DNA of 64,000 bases from Archangium sp. (GTDB taxonomy: Bacteria; Myxococcota; Myxococcia; Myxococcales; Myxococcaceae): contig JAUXRX010000007.1 in the NCBI GenBank assembly GCA_030681645.1, positions 310,001 through 374,000 on the forward strand. The letters run 5' to 3'. The notes below the pieces were generated by a model. It had not been told where the DNA came from. It ran no database searches and saw nothing but the letters and a program-made list of their open reading frames with translations. The translations under genes were made by a program, and so were the position numbers. Numbering within the stretch: position 1 is the stretch's first letter; the number at the start of each line of letters is the position of its first letter. Shown piece after piece: positions 35,560 to 46,300 of the stretch.

Positions 35560-36806
35560 CGGAGCGGTGGGTCGGGGAGAGGGCCAACACCGTCCGCTTC
35601 TGGGCCCTCGTCTTCTGGGCGGTGGGAATCCAGACGCACGAGCTGGCGAGCACGGCCGCCTTCGCGCTGCTGGTGCTGTCGTTCTTCCCAACACTCTTCC
35701 TCAAGCTCCAGGCCGGAAAGCTCGAGACAGAGCTGAAGCCCTGGCGCCCCCTGCTCGCCTTCATCGCCTGGTCGCTGCTCGCGCCGACGATCGCCGGCCA
35801 ATACCCCGACTGGACGGGCTTCGCGCGCACGATGGACTGGGCGAGCATTCCGCTGATCGCCGCGGCGGCGAGCGCGTTGACCCCGCGGCGTTGGGCGATC
35901 CTCACGCTGGCCGCCGTCGGCACCCTGGGGCTCTCGAGCCTGGTGGCGGGGTTGCAGCACTTCGGCATCTGGCCGCCGCTGAGCACGTTCGCGGACCTCG
36001 ACTGGCTGCGCATTCCGTTCGCCCGCGTGTACGAGCAGATCGGCGACTCGGGTCGCTTCATGGGAGGCGGGCTGTTGTTCCACCGGCTCAAGTTCGGCCA
36101 CGTCTCGGGGTTGATCATCGTGGGCGCGGTGGTGGCCTCGAAGCACCTCACGGGCGCGGCCCGGACGGCGGTGATCGCGTTGGGCACCTTCGGCTTCATC
36201 GCGGTCTGGGTCTTCCCCTACGCGCGAGCGGGCGCGGTCTCGATGACGATCGCGGTGGGGTTGACGGTGGCGCTGGTCTCGACGTCTCCGGCGCGAGCGC
36301 TGGCCATCGCTGCGGGCCTCGGGCTCATCGGCATCATCGCGGTGCTGAGCATCGCTCCGCTGCGAGCCCGCTTCGCCTCGGCGCTGACGGATCAGGGCAG
36401 CGGGCAGCGCACGCAGCACATGGCCGCGGGGGTGGAGGCGGTGAGGCAGCACCCGTTCGTGGGCATCGGCCCGGGCCAGTTCCGTCCGTCCAAGTTCAGC
36501 GATCCGAACATGGCGGAGCACGTGAAGGACAACCCGGGCAAGGCGCACAACCAGTACCTCTCGATGGCGGCGGAGACGGGTATTCCCGGGGCGCTCGGCT
36601 TCATCGCGCTGCTGATCTGGCTCGCGCTGTCCGCGCGCGGCAGGCCGTACGGCGCGATGACGCAGGGCTCGATCGTCTTCTTCGCGCTGCTCTCACTGGC
36701 GCACGATCCGCTCTTTCAGGCGCCGGTGAGCATGGCGATGATGCTGGCGATAGGGCTGGGCCTCTGTCTCCCTCTCCCTGCGCAAGCGGGGAGAGGGCCG
36801 GGGTGA
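35556..36806 (+). CDS. O-antigen ligase/Wzy-like membrane protein
   Basis: 416 residues with about 10 membrane helices and a central periplasmic loop. The region HPFVGIGPGQFRPSKF followed by KAHNQYLSMAAETG is the Wzy_C/WaaL signature; its His is important for ligase activity. It transfers a polymeric glycan to lipid A core, or polymerises glycan units. Coupled to add by ATGA. The last 14 residues (CLPLPAQAGRGPG) and the stop codon come from the hairpin repeat at 36770-36797 and its flank, so the original C-terminus was probably replaced. Two membrane glycosyltransferases converge from the right. Confidence 0.78.
   Translation: MTERWVGERANTVRFWALVFWAVGIQTHELASTAAFALLVLSFFPTLFLKLQAGKLETELKPWRPLLAFIAWSLLAPTIAGQYPDWTGFARTMDWASIPLIAAAASALTPRRWAILTLAAVGTLGLSSLVAGLQHFGIWPPLSTFADLDWLRIPFARVYEQIGDSGRFMGGGLLFHRLKFGHVSGLIIVGAVVASKHLTGAARTAVIALGTFGFIAVWVFPYARAGAVSMTIAVGLTVALVSTSPARALAIAAGLGLIGIIAVLSIAPLRARFASALTDQGSGQRTQHMAAGVEAVRQHPFVGIGPGQFRPSKFSDPNMAEHVKDNPGKAHNQYLSMAAETGIPGALGFIALLIWLALSARGRPYGAMTQGSIVFFALLSLAHDPLFQAPVSMAMMLAIGLGLCLPLPAQAGRGPG
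36770..36797. repeat. CCCTCTCCC hairpin overlapping the ligase C-terminus
   Basis: CCCTCTCCC (36770-36778) pairs with GGGAGAGGG (36789-36797) across a 10-base loop, followed by CCGGGGTGAGGGG. The TGA inside that flank is the ligase stop codon. The hairpin also lies between convergent genes and could end transcription both ways. Confidence 0.7.
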
Positions 36807-36816
36807 GGGGCCGAGC

Positions 36817-38265
36817 TCAGCGACGTTCCCAGACCTCAAACCCCATCACCTGCGTGGCCGCGTGAGTCGCCTCGAGCCCGCCCATCTGCCGGCCTCCGCG
36901 CACGCCGAGCACGACATACCGGCAAGCGCTGACGGCGGCTGACGGCGTTCGAACCGAAGCGAAGGCCTCAGTAGAGCTGGCGAAGCGCTTGCCGCCCTCG
37001 ACGGCCTCGAGCAGTTGGTGAGCGTAGTTGTCGACAATCATCGCTGTCCCGGCGACGCGAGGCGGCAGCCGCCCCGCCGCCAGCGACCACCCGGGCTCGA
37101 AGGTGAACACACAATCAGGAGTGCCCTTCAGCGGAGAGCGAGCAACCAGAAGGTGCTGCGAGTCACCCTGGGCACGTCGATGACAATGAAAGACAGACAA
37201 AACGACCGCGAACGCCGCGAGCACTCTCAGCGGAAGCGCCGCTCTCGCCCCAACGAACGCGATCACCGCGCCCGCGAGCACGGCCTCTGAGGCGATGAGG
37301 TGCGCGTTGTACTGGCTCCAGTACGCGCGAGAAGCGAAGTACGCGAGCAGGGTGAGGACGTAAGCGGGCACGACGACGCGAGCGGTGAGGGACCAGGCAG
37401 GTCCGCGCCGGGCCGCGAGCAACCCGAGCAACAGCAGCGCGAGCAGCGGCGAAGCGAGGTGTCTCAACGCGACGATCTGCTCCACGCGCGCGAGTCGATC
37501 GGTCAGCCCATCGGGTGGACGCCAGAGGTGAAAGAGCCCGGACTGGATGACGAAGTTCCCCGGGGCCATGGCCGCGAAGGGAATGACGATGAGGCCACAG
37601 GTGACGGCCGCCGCGCCGAGGAAGACGAGCACCTCCCGCCGCGTGGCGAACGACCTGAGGCCCCACAGCGCGCCCGCGACCCAGAGCACGGCCCAGAGCT
37701 TGATGGAGACCGCGAGGCCCGCGAGCGCGCCGGCGACCCAGATCCACCGCCGGTGCCCTCCGGAGTGAATGACGGTGGTCGCGAGCGAGAGGCAGACCAG
37801 GTTGAGGAGCGGCTCGAGGAAGGGACCGCGCTCGACCTGCACCACCTCTGGATACGTGGCGTAGAAGGCGGCGCCGAAGAGCGCGCCCCAGCGGGCAGCG
37901 GTGGTGCCAGGCCACCTGAGCACCAGCCGCGCGACGAGGAGGACGTTGATCGTCCCGAGGGCCGCGGCGATCCACCGGCTGAGCGCGAACGCGCCGTCGA
38001 CGCCGAGGAACGACTTCGTCCACGCCGAGGTGAGGCCGAGGAAGACGAGCAGCCCGGGTGGGTGCACGAAGACGAAGTCGCGGTACGGGAGCAGGCCGTC
38101 GAACATGAGCGCGGCCGAGCTGAAGTAGACGCCCTCGTCGTAGTCGACGCGATAGCTCCACGCGCCGTCTGCGCCGAAGAACGGGAAGACGCGCAGCAGG
38201 AACGCGCCGAGCGCGATCACCGCGAGCGCCACCTGGAAGGGGCGGCTACTCGAGGTGCCAGTCAT
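36817..38265 (-). CDS. Multi-pass membrane glycosyltransferase, ArnT/PMT-like
   Basis: 482 residues with about 10-12 membrane helices. The first periplasmic loop has DYDEGVYFSSA (D41, D43, E44), the acidic motif of polyprenyl-phosphate-sugar transferases (GT39/GT83-like), followed by DGLLPYRDFVFVHPPGLLVF. Such enzymes use a lipid-linked sugar donor to modify lipid A, glycans or proteins in the periplasm. Starts inside the end of the upstream gene (20-bp overlap at 38246-38265), so the two are an operon. Acceptor unknown. Confidence 0.82.
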   Translation of the reverse strand: MTGTSSSRPFQVALAVIALGAFLLRVFPFFGADGAWSYRVDYDEGVYFSSAALMFDGLLPYRDFVFVHPPGLLVFLGLTSAWTKSFLGVDGAFALSRWIAAALGTINVLLVARLVLRWPGTTAARWGALFGAAFYATYPEVVQVERGPFLEPLLNLVCLSLATTVIHSGGHRRWIWVAGALAGLAVSIKLWAVLWVAGALWGLRSFATRREVLVFLGAAAVTCGLIVIPFAAMAPGNFVIQSGLFHLWRPPDGLTDRLARVEQIVALRHLASPLLALLLLGLLAARRGPAWSLTARVVVPAYVLTLLAYFASRAYWSQYNAHLIASEAVLAGAVIAFVGARAALPLRVLAAFAVVLSVFHCHRRAQGDSQHLLVARSPLKGTPDCVFTFEPGWSLAAGRLPPRVAGTAMIVDNYAHQLLEAVEGGKRFASSTEAFASVRTPSAAVSACRYVVLGVRGGRQMGGLEATHAATQVMGFEVWERR

Positions 38266-39730
38266 AGGTGAGATCGGGTGAGCAGCCCGTGGGGAGGCGG
38301 ATGAGCGCGAGGTCGCCTTCGACTGAGACTTCGGTGCCGACGACCGAGCCGCGCTTCGCGATCACATAGTTGAAGTGGCCCTCGCCCGCGTCGGGTGGAA
38401 GGCGGCCATAGAACGGCACGCGCTGGTGGAGGTACGCGTAGCCGCCGGTGCGCCAGTTCTCGATGCTGGCCACCTTGAGGCCGCAGAGATCCGTGAGCGA
38501 GCGGGCCCGCAGCAGGAGGCGGTTTTCCGGGCCGCCGTAGTCAATGGCGGAGAGCTCGCCGCTGGGGTTCTTGATGCCCAGTCGCCAGAAGGTGAGGGTG
38601 TGGAAGGTCGCGAGTGAGGTGATCGCGAGCGCGAGCACGCTGATCGCCACGACCATCCGGCGTGACTCGCGCATGCGGTCGAGACCCAGCGCGGCCTGGG
38701 CGCAGAGCAGGGGAATGATGGGGAAGAGGAAGCGCAGTTCCTTGTGAGGAATGAGGGAGTGCACGAGGAAGAAGCCGAGGGCGATCAGGGAGACGGGGCG
38801 GGTGCGGGCGCCGAGGCCGATCAACGCGACGACGGGGACCATCGTCAGGCCCTCGGTGGTGACGAGCGCGCGGAGGTAGTGGAAGACGGGCGAGGTGCCG
38901 AAGTTGGAGGAGCGTCCCTCCACCACGTTGAAGCGCAGGTACTGGCGGGCGGAGTGGAAGGGCGCGCCCCAGGTGAGCTGATCGACGGCGCCGTAGGCGA
39001 TCGCACCGAGCACGAGCACGCCGAAGAGCGCGGCGGCGTCAAGTCGCGCGCCCCCGTTCATCCTGGATCGCGCGGGACCGTTCACCCCGAGCGGAGTCGA
39101 GGGGCGACCAGCGAGCACCATTCCGAGCGCGCCGAGACAGAACAGCCCGTTCTGCAGGCGCAGGCCGACGGCGAGGGTGAGCAGCACGCCTGCCACCACC
39201 AGCCCCGCGCGCGTCGACGGCTTGCAGAGGATGGCGAAGGCGAGCGTGACGGGGAGGGCGGAGAGGGGCTCGCCCATGGCGCGGGGGGCGACGTACACGG
39301 CGAAGCCCATGAGGGCGAAGGTGGTGGCGCCGACGGCGGAAGCGAACGGTGACGCGTCCTGCGCGCGGGAGAGCCGGTAGACGGCGAGCACCGTGGCCGC
39401 GCCGGCCAGACAGAAGGTGATCTCGACGGCCTTGAGGTAGTCGAAGCCGAGCGCGTTGCTGAGCTTCATGACCGCGGCGACGAAGCCGGGCAGGGTCCAG
39501 TGGCGAGCGCCCTCGAGGAACTCCCACGCCTGCCAGCCGTAGCCGAACACCGCGCGGTGGGCGGGCTCGAGCGACTGGTAGTACTCGTCGGGCCACATCA
39601 GCCCGTCATCGTTGAACGCGAACGCGAACCGAGCGGCGAGGCCGACGACGAGCCCTCCGATCAACAGGGGGAGCGCAAAGCGGTTCGCCCTGTCGGCAAC
39701 GATCGGCATCGGGCGGCGCCATAGCATCAA
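38246..39730 (-). CDS. Membrane mannosyltransferase-like protein, GT22/ALG9-type
   Basis: 494 residues, multi-pass. The loop MWPDEYYQSLEPAHR (Asp48-Glu49) and the later HKELRFLFPIIPLL are both hallmarks of the GT22 (PIG-M/ALG9-like) family. Eukaryotic members add mannose from dolichol-phosphate; bacterial relatives build glycolipids and surface glycans. Around residues 207-219 the peptide GRPSTPLGVNG is encoded by a dispersed repeat, in a predicted loop. Start uncertain among Met1, Met2 and Met8. First gene of the two-glycosyltransferase operon. Confidence 0.8.
   Translation of the reverse strand: MMLWRRPMPIVADRANRFALPLLIGGLVVGLAARFAFAFNDDGLMWPDEYYQSLEPAHRAVFGYGWQAWEFLEGARHWTLPGFVAAVMKLSNALGFDYLKAVEITFCLAGAATVLAVYRLSRAQDASPFASAVGATTFALMGFAVYVAPRAMGEPLSALPVTLAFAILCKPSTRAGLVVAGVLLTLAVGLRLQNGLFCLGALGMVLAGRPSTPLGVNGPARSRMNGGARLDAAALFGVLVLGAIAYGAVDQLTWGAPFHSARQYLRFNVVEGRSSNFGTSPVFHYLRALVTTEGLTMVPVVALIGLGARTRPVSLIALGFFLVHSLIPHKELRFLFPIIPLLCAQAALGLDRMRESRRMVVAISVLALAITSLATFHTLTFWRLGIKNPSGELSAIDYGGPENRLLLRARSLTDLCGLKVASIENWRTGGYAYLHQRVPFYGRLPPDAGEGHFNYVIAKRGSVVGTEVSVEGDLALIRLPTGCSPDLTYDWHLE
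39077..39111 (-). repeat. In-frame dispersed repeat inside the GT22-like gene
   Basis: ACCGTTCACCCCGAGCGGAG followed by TCGAGGGGCG lies on the plus strand. Read on the coding strand it gives GRPSTPLGVNGPA, a frame different from that used in the helicase copies. The reading frame stays open on both sides. Confidence 0.8.
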
Positions 39731-39790
39731 CGCTCATCATGACGGTGACCTTCACGCCGAACGCAGCTGCGCCCGTCTCAGATTCCGACT

Positions 39791-40204
39791 TCAGCCCGCG
39801 GCGGAGAGCTCGGACACCGGCGAGACTGACGCGAGGATGCGCAGCACTTTCTGGCAGAGCGCCGCGTTCAAGAAGGGCTTTGCCACCAGGCCGATCACGC
39901 CTGCCTTCAGCGCCTCCACGGTGCGCCTGGCTGAAATCTCGCCGCTGATCAGCAAGACGGGCACCTGTTTCCCCACGGCGTTCTCGCGAAGGATGTTCGC
40001 CAGCTGAATGCCGGTCAGGAAGGGCATGTTCCAGTCTGCGAGCACCAGGTCGTAGGGGTGGTTGGCGAGCAGCTCGAGCGCCGAACGTCCATCGGGTGCT
40101 TCGTCGATGCGGGCGACCCCCAGTCCCTGCATCAGCGTCCGGAGCAACAGTCGCTCCTGCGGGTCGTCTTCGGCGATGAGGAGCTTCGCTTGAGTCGGGT
40201 TCAT
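39791..40204 (-). CDS. CheY-like response regulator
   Basis: 137 residues from ATG at 40204 (MNPTQAKLLIAEDDPQE). A stand-alone receiver: acidic pocket AEDD (about 10-13), acceptor Asp in LVLADWNMP, Thr/Ser in LLISGE and Lys in VAKPFLN. No output domain, so it probably acts by protein contact after phosphorylation, as CheY does. No kinase is adjacent. The longer open frame upstream to 40291 is rejected because it is Pro/Gly-rich and has no receiver features. Confidence 0.9.
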   Translation of the reverse strand: MNPTQAKLLIAEDDPQERLLLRTLMQGLGVARIDEAPDGRSALELLANHPYDLVLADWNMPFLTGIQLANILRENAVGKQVPVLLISGEISARRTVEALKAGVIGLVAKPFLNAALCQKVLRILASVSPVSELSAAG

Positions 40205-40347
40205 TGCACCCGCGTCCACTGCACGCGGGTGCCCAGGTGCTGAAGGGCCGTAATCAGGGGACCTGCCTTTGCCTGCCTCGAGCGGTCTCAATCAAGTTGA
40301 GGCGGCTTGCCCATCAAAATGTCGTTCTCACCAGGGCGCTCGGGCAC

Positions 40348-43300
40348 CTACCGCGCTGAGCGCCGCCTTCGCGCCACGAACGCGCCCCACAGCGCCAGCG
40401 CGAGGGGGAACACGCCCGCCGGGCTCGCCGTCGTGCATCCGCAGCCCGGCGCCTCGCACGCATCTCCGACCCCATCGTCGTCCGCGTCGGCCTGGGTCGC
40501 GTTGGCCACGCTCGCGCAGTTGTCCGTTCCGTCGGGTACTCCATCTCCGTCGCCGTCCGGCGCGCGCGGAAGGTCATCGGACGGAGTGAGCGGATTGGTC
40601 TCGCCGCTGTCGACGCGCCCGTTGTGGTTGGCGTCTTCCAGGCCGTCCGCGAGGCCGCCGTTGTCGGTGTCGGCCACGCGGGGATCGGTCCTGGTTGCCG
40701 GGTTGAGGTCGGCCACGAAGACGGTGCTCGCGGTGTCCTGCCCCTGCGATACCGTCAGGCCCTTCTCGGTGCCATCGAGCAGCTCGTCGCCGTCGGTGTC
40801 GGCGAGGTTGGGGTCTGTCTCGCCGACGTCCAGCGTCCCGTTGCGGTTGAGATCTTCGTTGCCGTCGATCAGGCCGTCGTCGTCGCTGTCGTCGTCCAAC
40901 GGATCGGTGCGGGTCAGCGTCACCTCGAGGCCGTCGACGATCAGGTCGCGGTCGGTGTCGGCCACTCGCGGGTCGGTGCCGAGTCTCATCTCGGCGTCGT
41001 CCTCGAGGCCGTCGCCATCGGAGTCCATGCCCACGGTGAGCATCACCGTCGCGGTGGCCGTGAGCATTCCGTCGGTGGCGACGTAGTCGAACTGGTCCGG
41101 GCCGCGATACGTCGCAGCGGGCACGTAGTGCACCTTGCCCGCCACGATGGTGGCCGTGCCGTGCGCAGGCGTCGTCACCGAGGCGATCGTGAGCGTGTCG
41201 CCGTCGACGTCGGTGTCGTTGGCCAGCACGTCAGCGTCCAGCGCCGCGCCCACGGGAGTCGCGGCGGCGTCGGACACGGCGACGGGCGCGTCGTTCACCG
41301 CGGTCACCGTCACGGAAACCACCGCGGTTCCCCGCTGGGCGTCACCGTCGGTGACGGAGTAGGTGAAGGTGTCGGCGCCCACGGCGTCGCGGGCGGGCTG
41401 GTAGCTGATGGTGCCGTCGGCCTCGAGGGTGGTGGTGCCTTTCGTGGGCACCACGGTGACGGCGAGCACGATGGGGAGATCTCCCAGGCCGGTGTCGTTC
41501 GCCCTCACCGCCACCTTGACGGAGGTGTCTTCGGCGGTCGTCGCCACGTCGTCTACCGGGGCGGGCAGGTCGTTGCCGGGGGTGATGGTGACCGTCACCG
41601 TCGCCGTCGCGGCGTCTCCGTCGCCGTCGGTCACCGTGTAGCGGAACGTGTCGGCCCCCACCGCGTCGGGCGTCGGCGTGTAGAGCACGGTGTTGTCTGC
41701 CTGCGCGACGGCCGTGCCCCTGGTGGGCTGGGTAGCGAGGGTGACGGTGAGCGGGCCGTCGAGCAGCGCGGTGTCGTTGGCCAGCACGGTCACCGTGCCG
41801 TTCCCGTCTTCCACCACGGTGAGGGCGTCTGGCGCCGCCACGGGCTGGTAGTCCACCGCGGTGATGTCGAGCGTCACCGTCGCGCTGTCGGTGCCGCCGT
41901 TCCCGTCGGACACGGTGTACATGAAGGTGTCGGGCCCCGAGTACCCGGCGGTGGGGCGGAAGCTGACGCCGGCGCCGAGCGTGATGGTGCCGTGCGCGGG
42001 CGTGGTGGTGCTGATGACCACCAGGGTCTCGCTGTTGTCGGGCTGCGCGGTGTCGTTGGCCAGCACCGCGAGCAGGGTGCCGGTCGAACCTTCAGGCACG
42101 CTCAGGACGTCGTCGAGCGCGTCGGGCGGGTCGTTCACCGGTCGCACCGTCACGGTGACGGTCGCGGTGGCGGTGCCTCCGTTGCCGTCGCTGAGTGTGT
42201 ACGTGAAGACGTCCTGGCCGGTGAAGTTCGCCGCGCCGCGGTAGGTGATGGAGGTGCCGCCGTTGATGGTGGTGGTGCCGATCGACGCCGAGACGGCGCT
42301 CACCTGGAGCACCTCGTTGCTGTCGGGGGCCGAGCTGTCATTGGCCAGCACCGCCAGGTCGAGCGTGGTGTCTTCGTCGAGCGAGAAGGCGTCGTTGACG
42401 CCCGTGGGCGCGTCGTTGACACCCACCACTGCGACGTTGATGGTGTCTTCGTCGAAGAGCGCCCCGCCCGCGCCCGCCACCCCGAGATCGCGCGAGACGA
42501 GGGTGACCCCGGTGAGGCCCTCGAAGTTCGGTGGCGGGGTGAGCCGCAGCCCGTTGAGCGCCGCGTTGATGCTCGTCAGCGTTCCGCTGAAGGTCATCGT
42601 CGGCGCCGCGGTGCCGCTGCCGACCTGGAAGACCAGGCCCGTCGTCGCGGTGAGCGAGACGGTGCCGTGGAGCGCAGAGAGCGAGACCTGCAGGCTGGGC
42701 GCGTCGACGTCGGCGACCGTCACCACGTTGCCGTTGACGGTGTTGAAGAGCAGCGAGTTGCCTTCGGCGATCTGCTGCGGCCCGGGCAGGGTGTTGACCG
42801 GTGCGTCGTTGACCGGCGTGACGGTGAGGGTGACGGTGTCGGAGTCCGTCTTCGCCGTGCCGCCGGAGTTGCCCAGGTCATTGGAAAGCAGGGTGACCAC
42901 GGCCGCGCCGGTGAAGTTGCTGTTGGGTACGAACGTGGTGCCTTCCAGCGCGGCGTTGACCGCGGCCGCCGGGCCCCTGAAGGTCATCGTGGTCTCGTCG
43001 GTGCCGCTGCCCACCGTGAAGGTGATCAGCCCGAAGCTGCCGATGGACAGGCGCCCGTTGGTGGAACTCAGGGTGACCTGCAGCGTGCCGAGCGTGAGAT
43101 CGACGTCGCTGACCGTCAGGGCCCGGCCCTGGGTGGCAGAGAAGGTGAAGGGCGTCTCTTCGGCCACCGTCTGGGCGGCTGGCACGGCGTTGATGGGCGG
43201 GTCGTTGTCGGCCGCCCAGGCGAGGTTGATGGTGTCGGTGTCTTGACCTGCGCCACCGGCGCCGCTGTTGCCCAGGTCGTTGGTGGTCACCACCAGCGTG

Positions 43301-46300
43301 CTGGTGCCGATGTAGTTGGCCGGCGGGGTCAGGGCGAGGCCGTTGAGGGCGGAGTTGATCTGCGTCACCGAGCCGGTGAAGCGCATCACCGGGTCGGCGG
43401 CACCGTCACCCAGGCTGAAGGACAGCCCGGCGATCTGCGAGAGCGAGAGCCGGGTGCCGTTGTCGGCAGTGAGCGTCATTTCCAACATGCTGGAGCCCAC
43501 GTCCACGTCAGCCACCAGCACGTTGGTGAAGGTGCGCGGTACGTCTTCGGTGACCGCCAGGACGCCCGTCGGCGCCGAGTTGACGGGCGGGTCGTTGATG
43601 GCCACCACCATGAGCGTCAGCACGTCCACGTCGTTGTGGCCGTCGGTGTCGTTGGTGTTGACGGTGAGGGTGGCCGGCCCGTTGGCGTTGGGGGTGGGGG
43701 TGTAGGCGGCGCCGTTGAGGCCGGCGTTGAGCGCAGCCACCGGGCCCTGCAGGGTCACGCTGGCCGTCCCGTTGCCCGTGATCGCGAGGCCGGTCAGGGT
43801 TGCGAGGGTGAAGGTCCCGCCGGTGACCGAGACCTGCACCGTCAGCGTCGGGCTGTTGGCGTCGGACACCGCCACGGGGTTGCCCGAGCCGGTGGAGAAG
43901 ACGAGGGCCGAGTCTTCGATGGTCTGCTGGGGGGTGGGCAAGGCATTGACCGGGTTCACGTTGACCGCCACCACCGTGACGCTCACCGTCGCGGTGGCCG
44001 TGCCTCCGTTGCCGTCCGAGAGCGTGTACGCGAAGGAATCAGTGCCCGTGAAGCCGGGGTCTGGCGCGTAGGTGACGGCCGCCCCCCCAGGGGTGATGGC
44101 CACGTTGCCGTTGGGAGGGTCGCTCACCGCGGTGACGGTCAGGGTCTCGCCCAGGTCGGGCGCTGAGCTGTCGTTGGAGAGCACCCCCACGGCCGTGGGC
44201 GCGGCGTTCTGCAGCACGGTCAGGGTGTCGCCGACCGCGGTGGGGCTGTCGTTGACCGGCGTGACGGTGACGGTGACCGTCGCGGTGTCGGTGCCGCCGT
44301 TGCCGTCGGCCAACGTGTACGTGAAGGTGTCGGACCCGCTGAAGTTCGCCTGGGGCGTGTACGTGATTCGGGTGCCGTCGGTGCTGGCCGTGCCGCGGGC
44401 GGGCACCGAGACGGCGGTGATGCTGAGCGCTTCCCCGAGGTCGGGCGCGGCGGTGTCGTTGCCCAGCACCAGCACCACGGAAGGCAGCGCGTCTTCGGCG
44501 AGGGTGACGGCGTCGTTGACTGCGTCAGGCGGGTCGTTGATGGAGGCGACGTTGATGGTCACCGTGTCGCTGGCGGTGCGCGTGCCGCCCGTGCCGCTCG
44601 AGCCGAGGTCGCTGGTGAAGAGGGTCAGCGTGGCCTGGCCGATGAAGTTGGCGCCTGGCTGGTAGCTCAGCCCGGCGAGCGCGGTGTTCACCGCGGCCAC
44701 CGTGCCGATGAAGGTGACGCTGTTGTCGTCGATGCCGTCGCCGGACTGGAAGGCCAGGCCGGTGCGATTGCCCAGCGTCACGGAGCCGCTCGACGCCGAG
44801 ACGGAGACCTGCAGTGCGAGCGCGTCGACGTCAAAGGCGGACAGCGCGTTGGCCACCCCGAACACCCGGGGCACGTCTTCGTTGGTCGACTGCGGGCCGG
44901 GCACGGTGTTCACCGGCGCGTCGTTGATGCCAGCCACCGTGATGGTGACGGCATCACTGTCCTGCCTCACCCCGCCGGCGCCGCTGTTGCCGAGGTCGTT
45001 GGTGATCAGCGTCACGGTGGTGGCGCCCACGAAGTTGAGGCCCGGGGTGAAGACGGTGCCCTCGAGGGCTGCGTTGATGTTGGCCAGGGTGCCGGTGAAG
45101 GTCATGGTGGCGTCGGCGGTGCCATCGCCTGCCCCGAAGGCCACGCTGGCGGAGGTGCCCAGCGTGAGGGTGCCGGTCGCCGCGCTCAGGGTGACCTGCA
45201 GCAGCGCCGCGGCCGCGTCGGTGTCGGCGATCAGCAGCGCGTTGCCGCTGGCCGCAGTGAAGGTGAGGGGCTGTTCCTCGGCCGCCGACTGGGCCGCCGG
45301 CACGGTGTTGATGGGCGGGTCATTCACCGCGCCCCAGGCGAGGGTGATGGTGTCGACGTCCTGCAGCGGGGTGGGGGGGCCGACGCCGCCGGTGTTGCCC
45401 AGATCGTTGGTGGTGAGCACCAGGGTGCTGTTGCCGATGAAGTTCAACGGTGGGGTGACGGTGAGGCCATTGAGGGCCGCGTTGACGCTGGTGACGGTGC
45501 CGGTGAAGGTCATCGCCGCGTCGGAAGTGCCGTCGCCCACGGTGAAGCTCAGCCCCGACGTCTGGGCCAGCGCCAACAGCGTGCCGTTGTCAGCGACCAG
45601 GGAGACCTGGATGGAGGTGCCGCCCACGTCGACATCGCCCACGATGAGGGTGGTGAAGGTCTTCGGGGTGTCTTCGGTCACCGCCTGCGGGCCCGAGGGC
45701 ACGGTGTGGGTGGGCGCGTCGTTGACCGCGATGACGGTGAGCGTCAGCGTGTCGGTGTCGCTTTCGCCGTTGGAATCGGTGGACGTCACCGTCAGCGTGG
45801 CCGGGCCGTTGTAGTTGAGGGCGGGCTGGTAGCGCATGCCGTTGAGGCCGGTGTTGAGCGCGGCGAGCGTGCCCTGCAGGGTGACGGTGGGCGTGGCGTT
45901 GCCGGTCACGGTGAGGTTCGCCAACACCCCGAGTGCGACGTTGCCATTGGTCACCTGCACCTGCACGGTGAGGGTGGGGCTGTTGGCGTCGGTGACGCTG
46001 ATGGCGTTGCCCGCCACCGCCGAGAAGGCGAGCTGGGTGTCTTCCACCGTCTGCTGAGGCACGGGCAGGGTGTTGACCGGCCGGGTGTTGACGGCGGTGA
46101 CGGTGACGGTGACGGTGGTGGTGGCCACCCCGCCGTTGCCGTCGGAGATGGTGTAGGTGAACGAGTCGGTGCCTGCGTAGCCCGTGTCGGGCGTGTAGGT
46201 GACGGCGCTGCCGCCGGCGGTGAGCGCGGCCAGGCCGTTGGGCGGGTCGCTCACCACGGTGACGGTGAGGCTTTCCCCGACGTCGGGCGAGACGCTGTCG

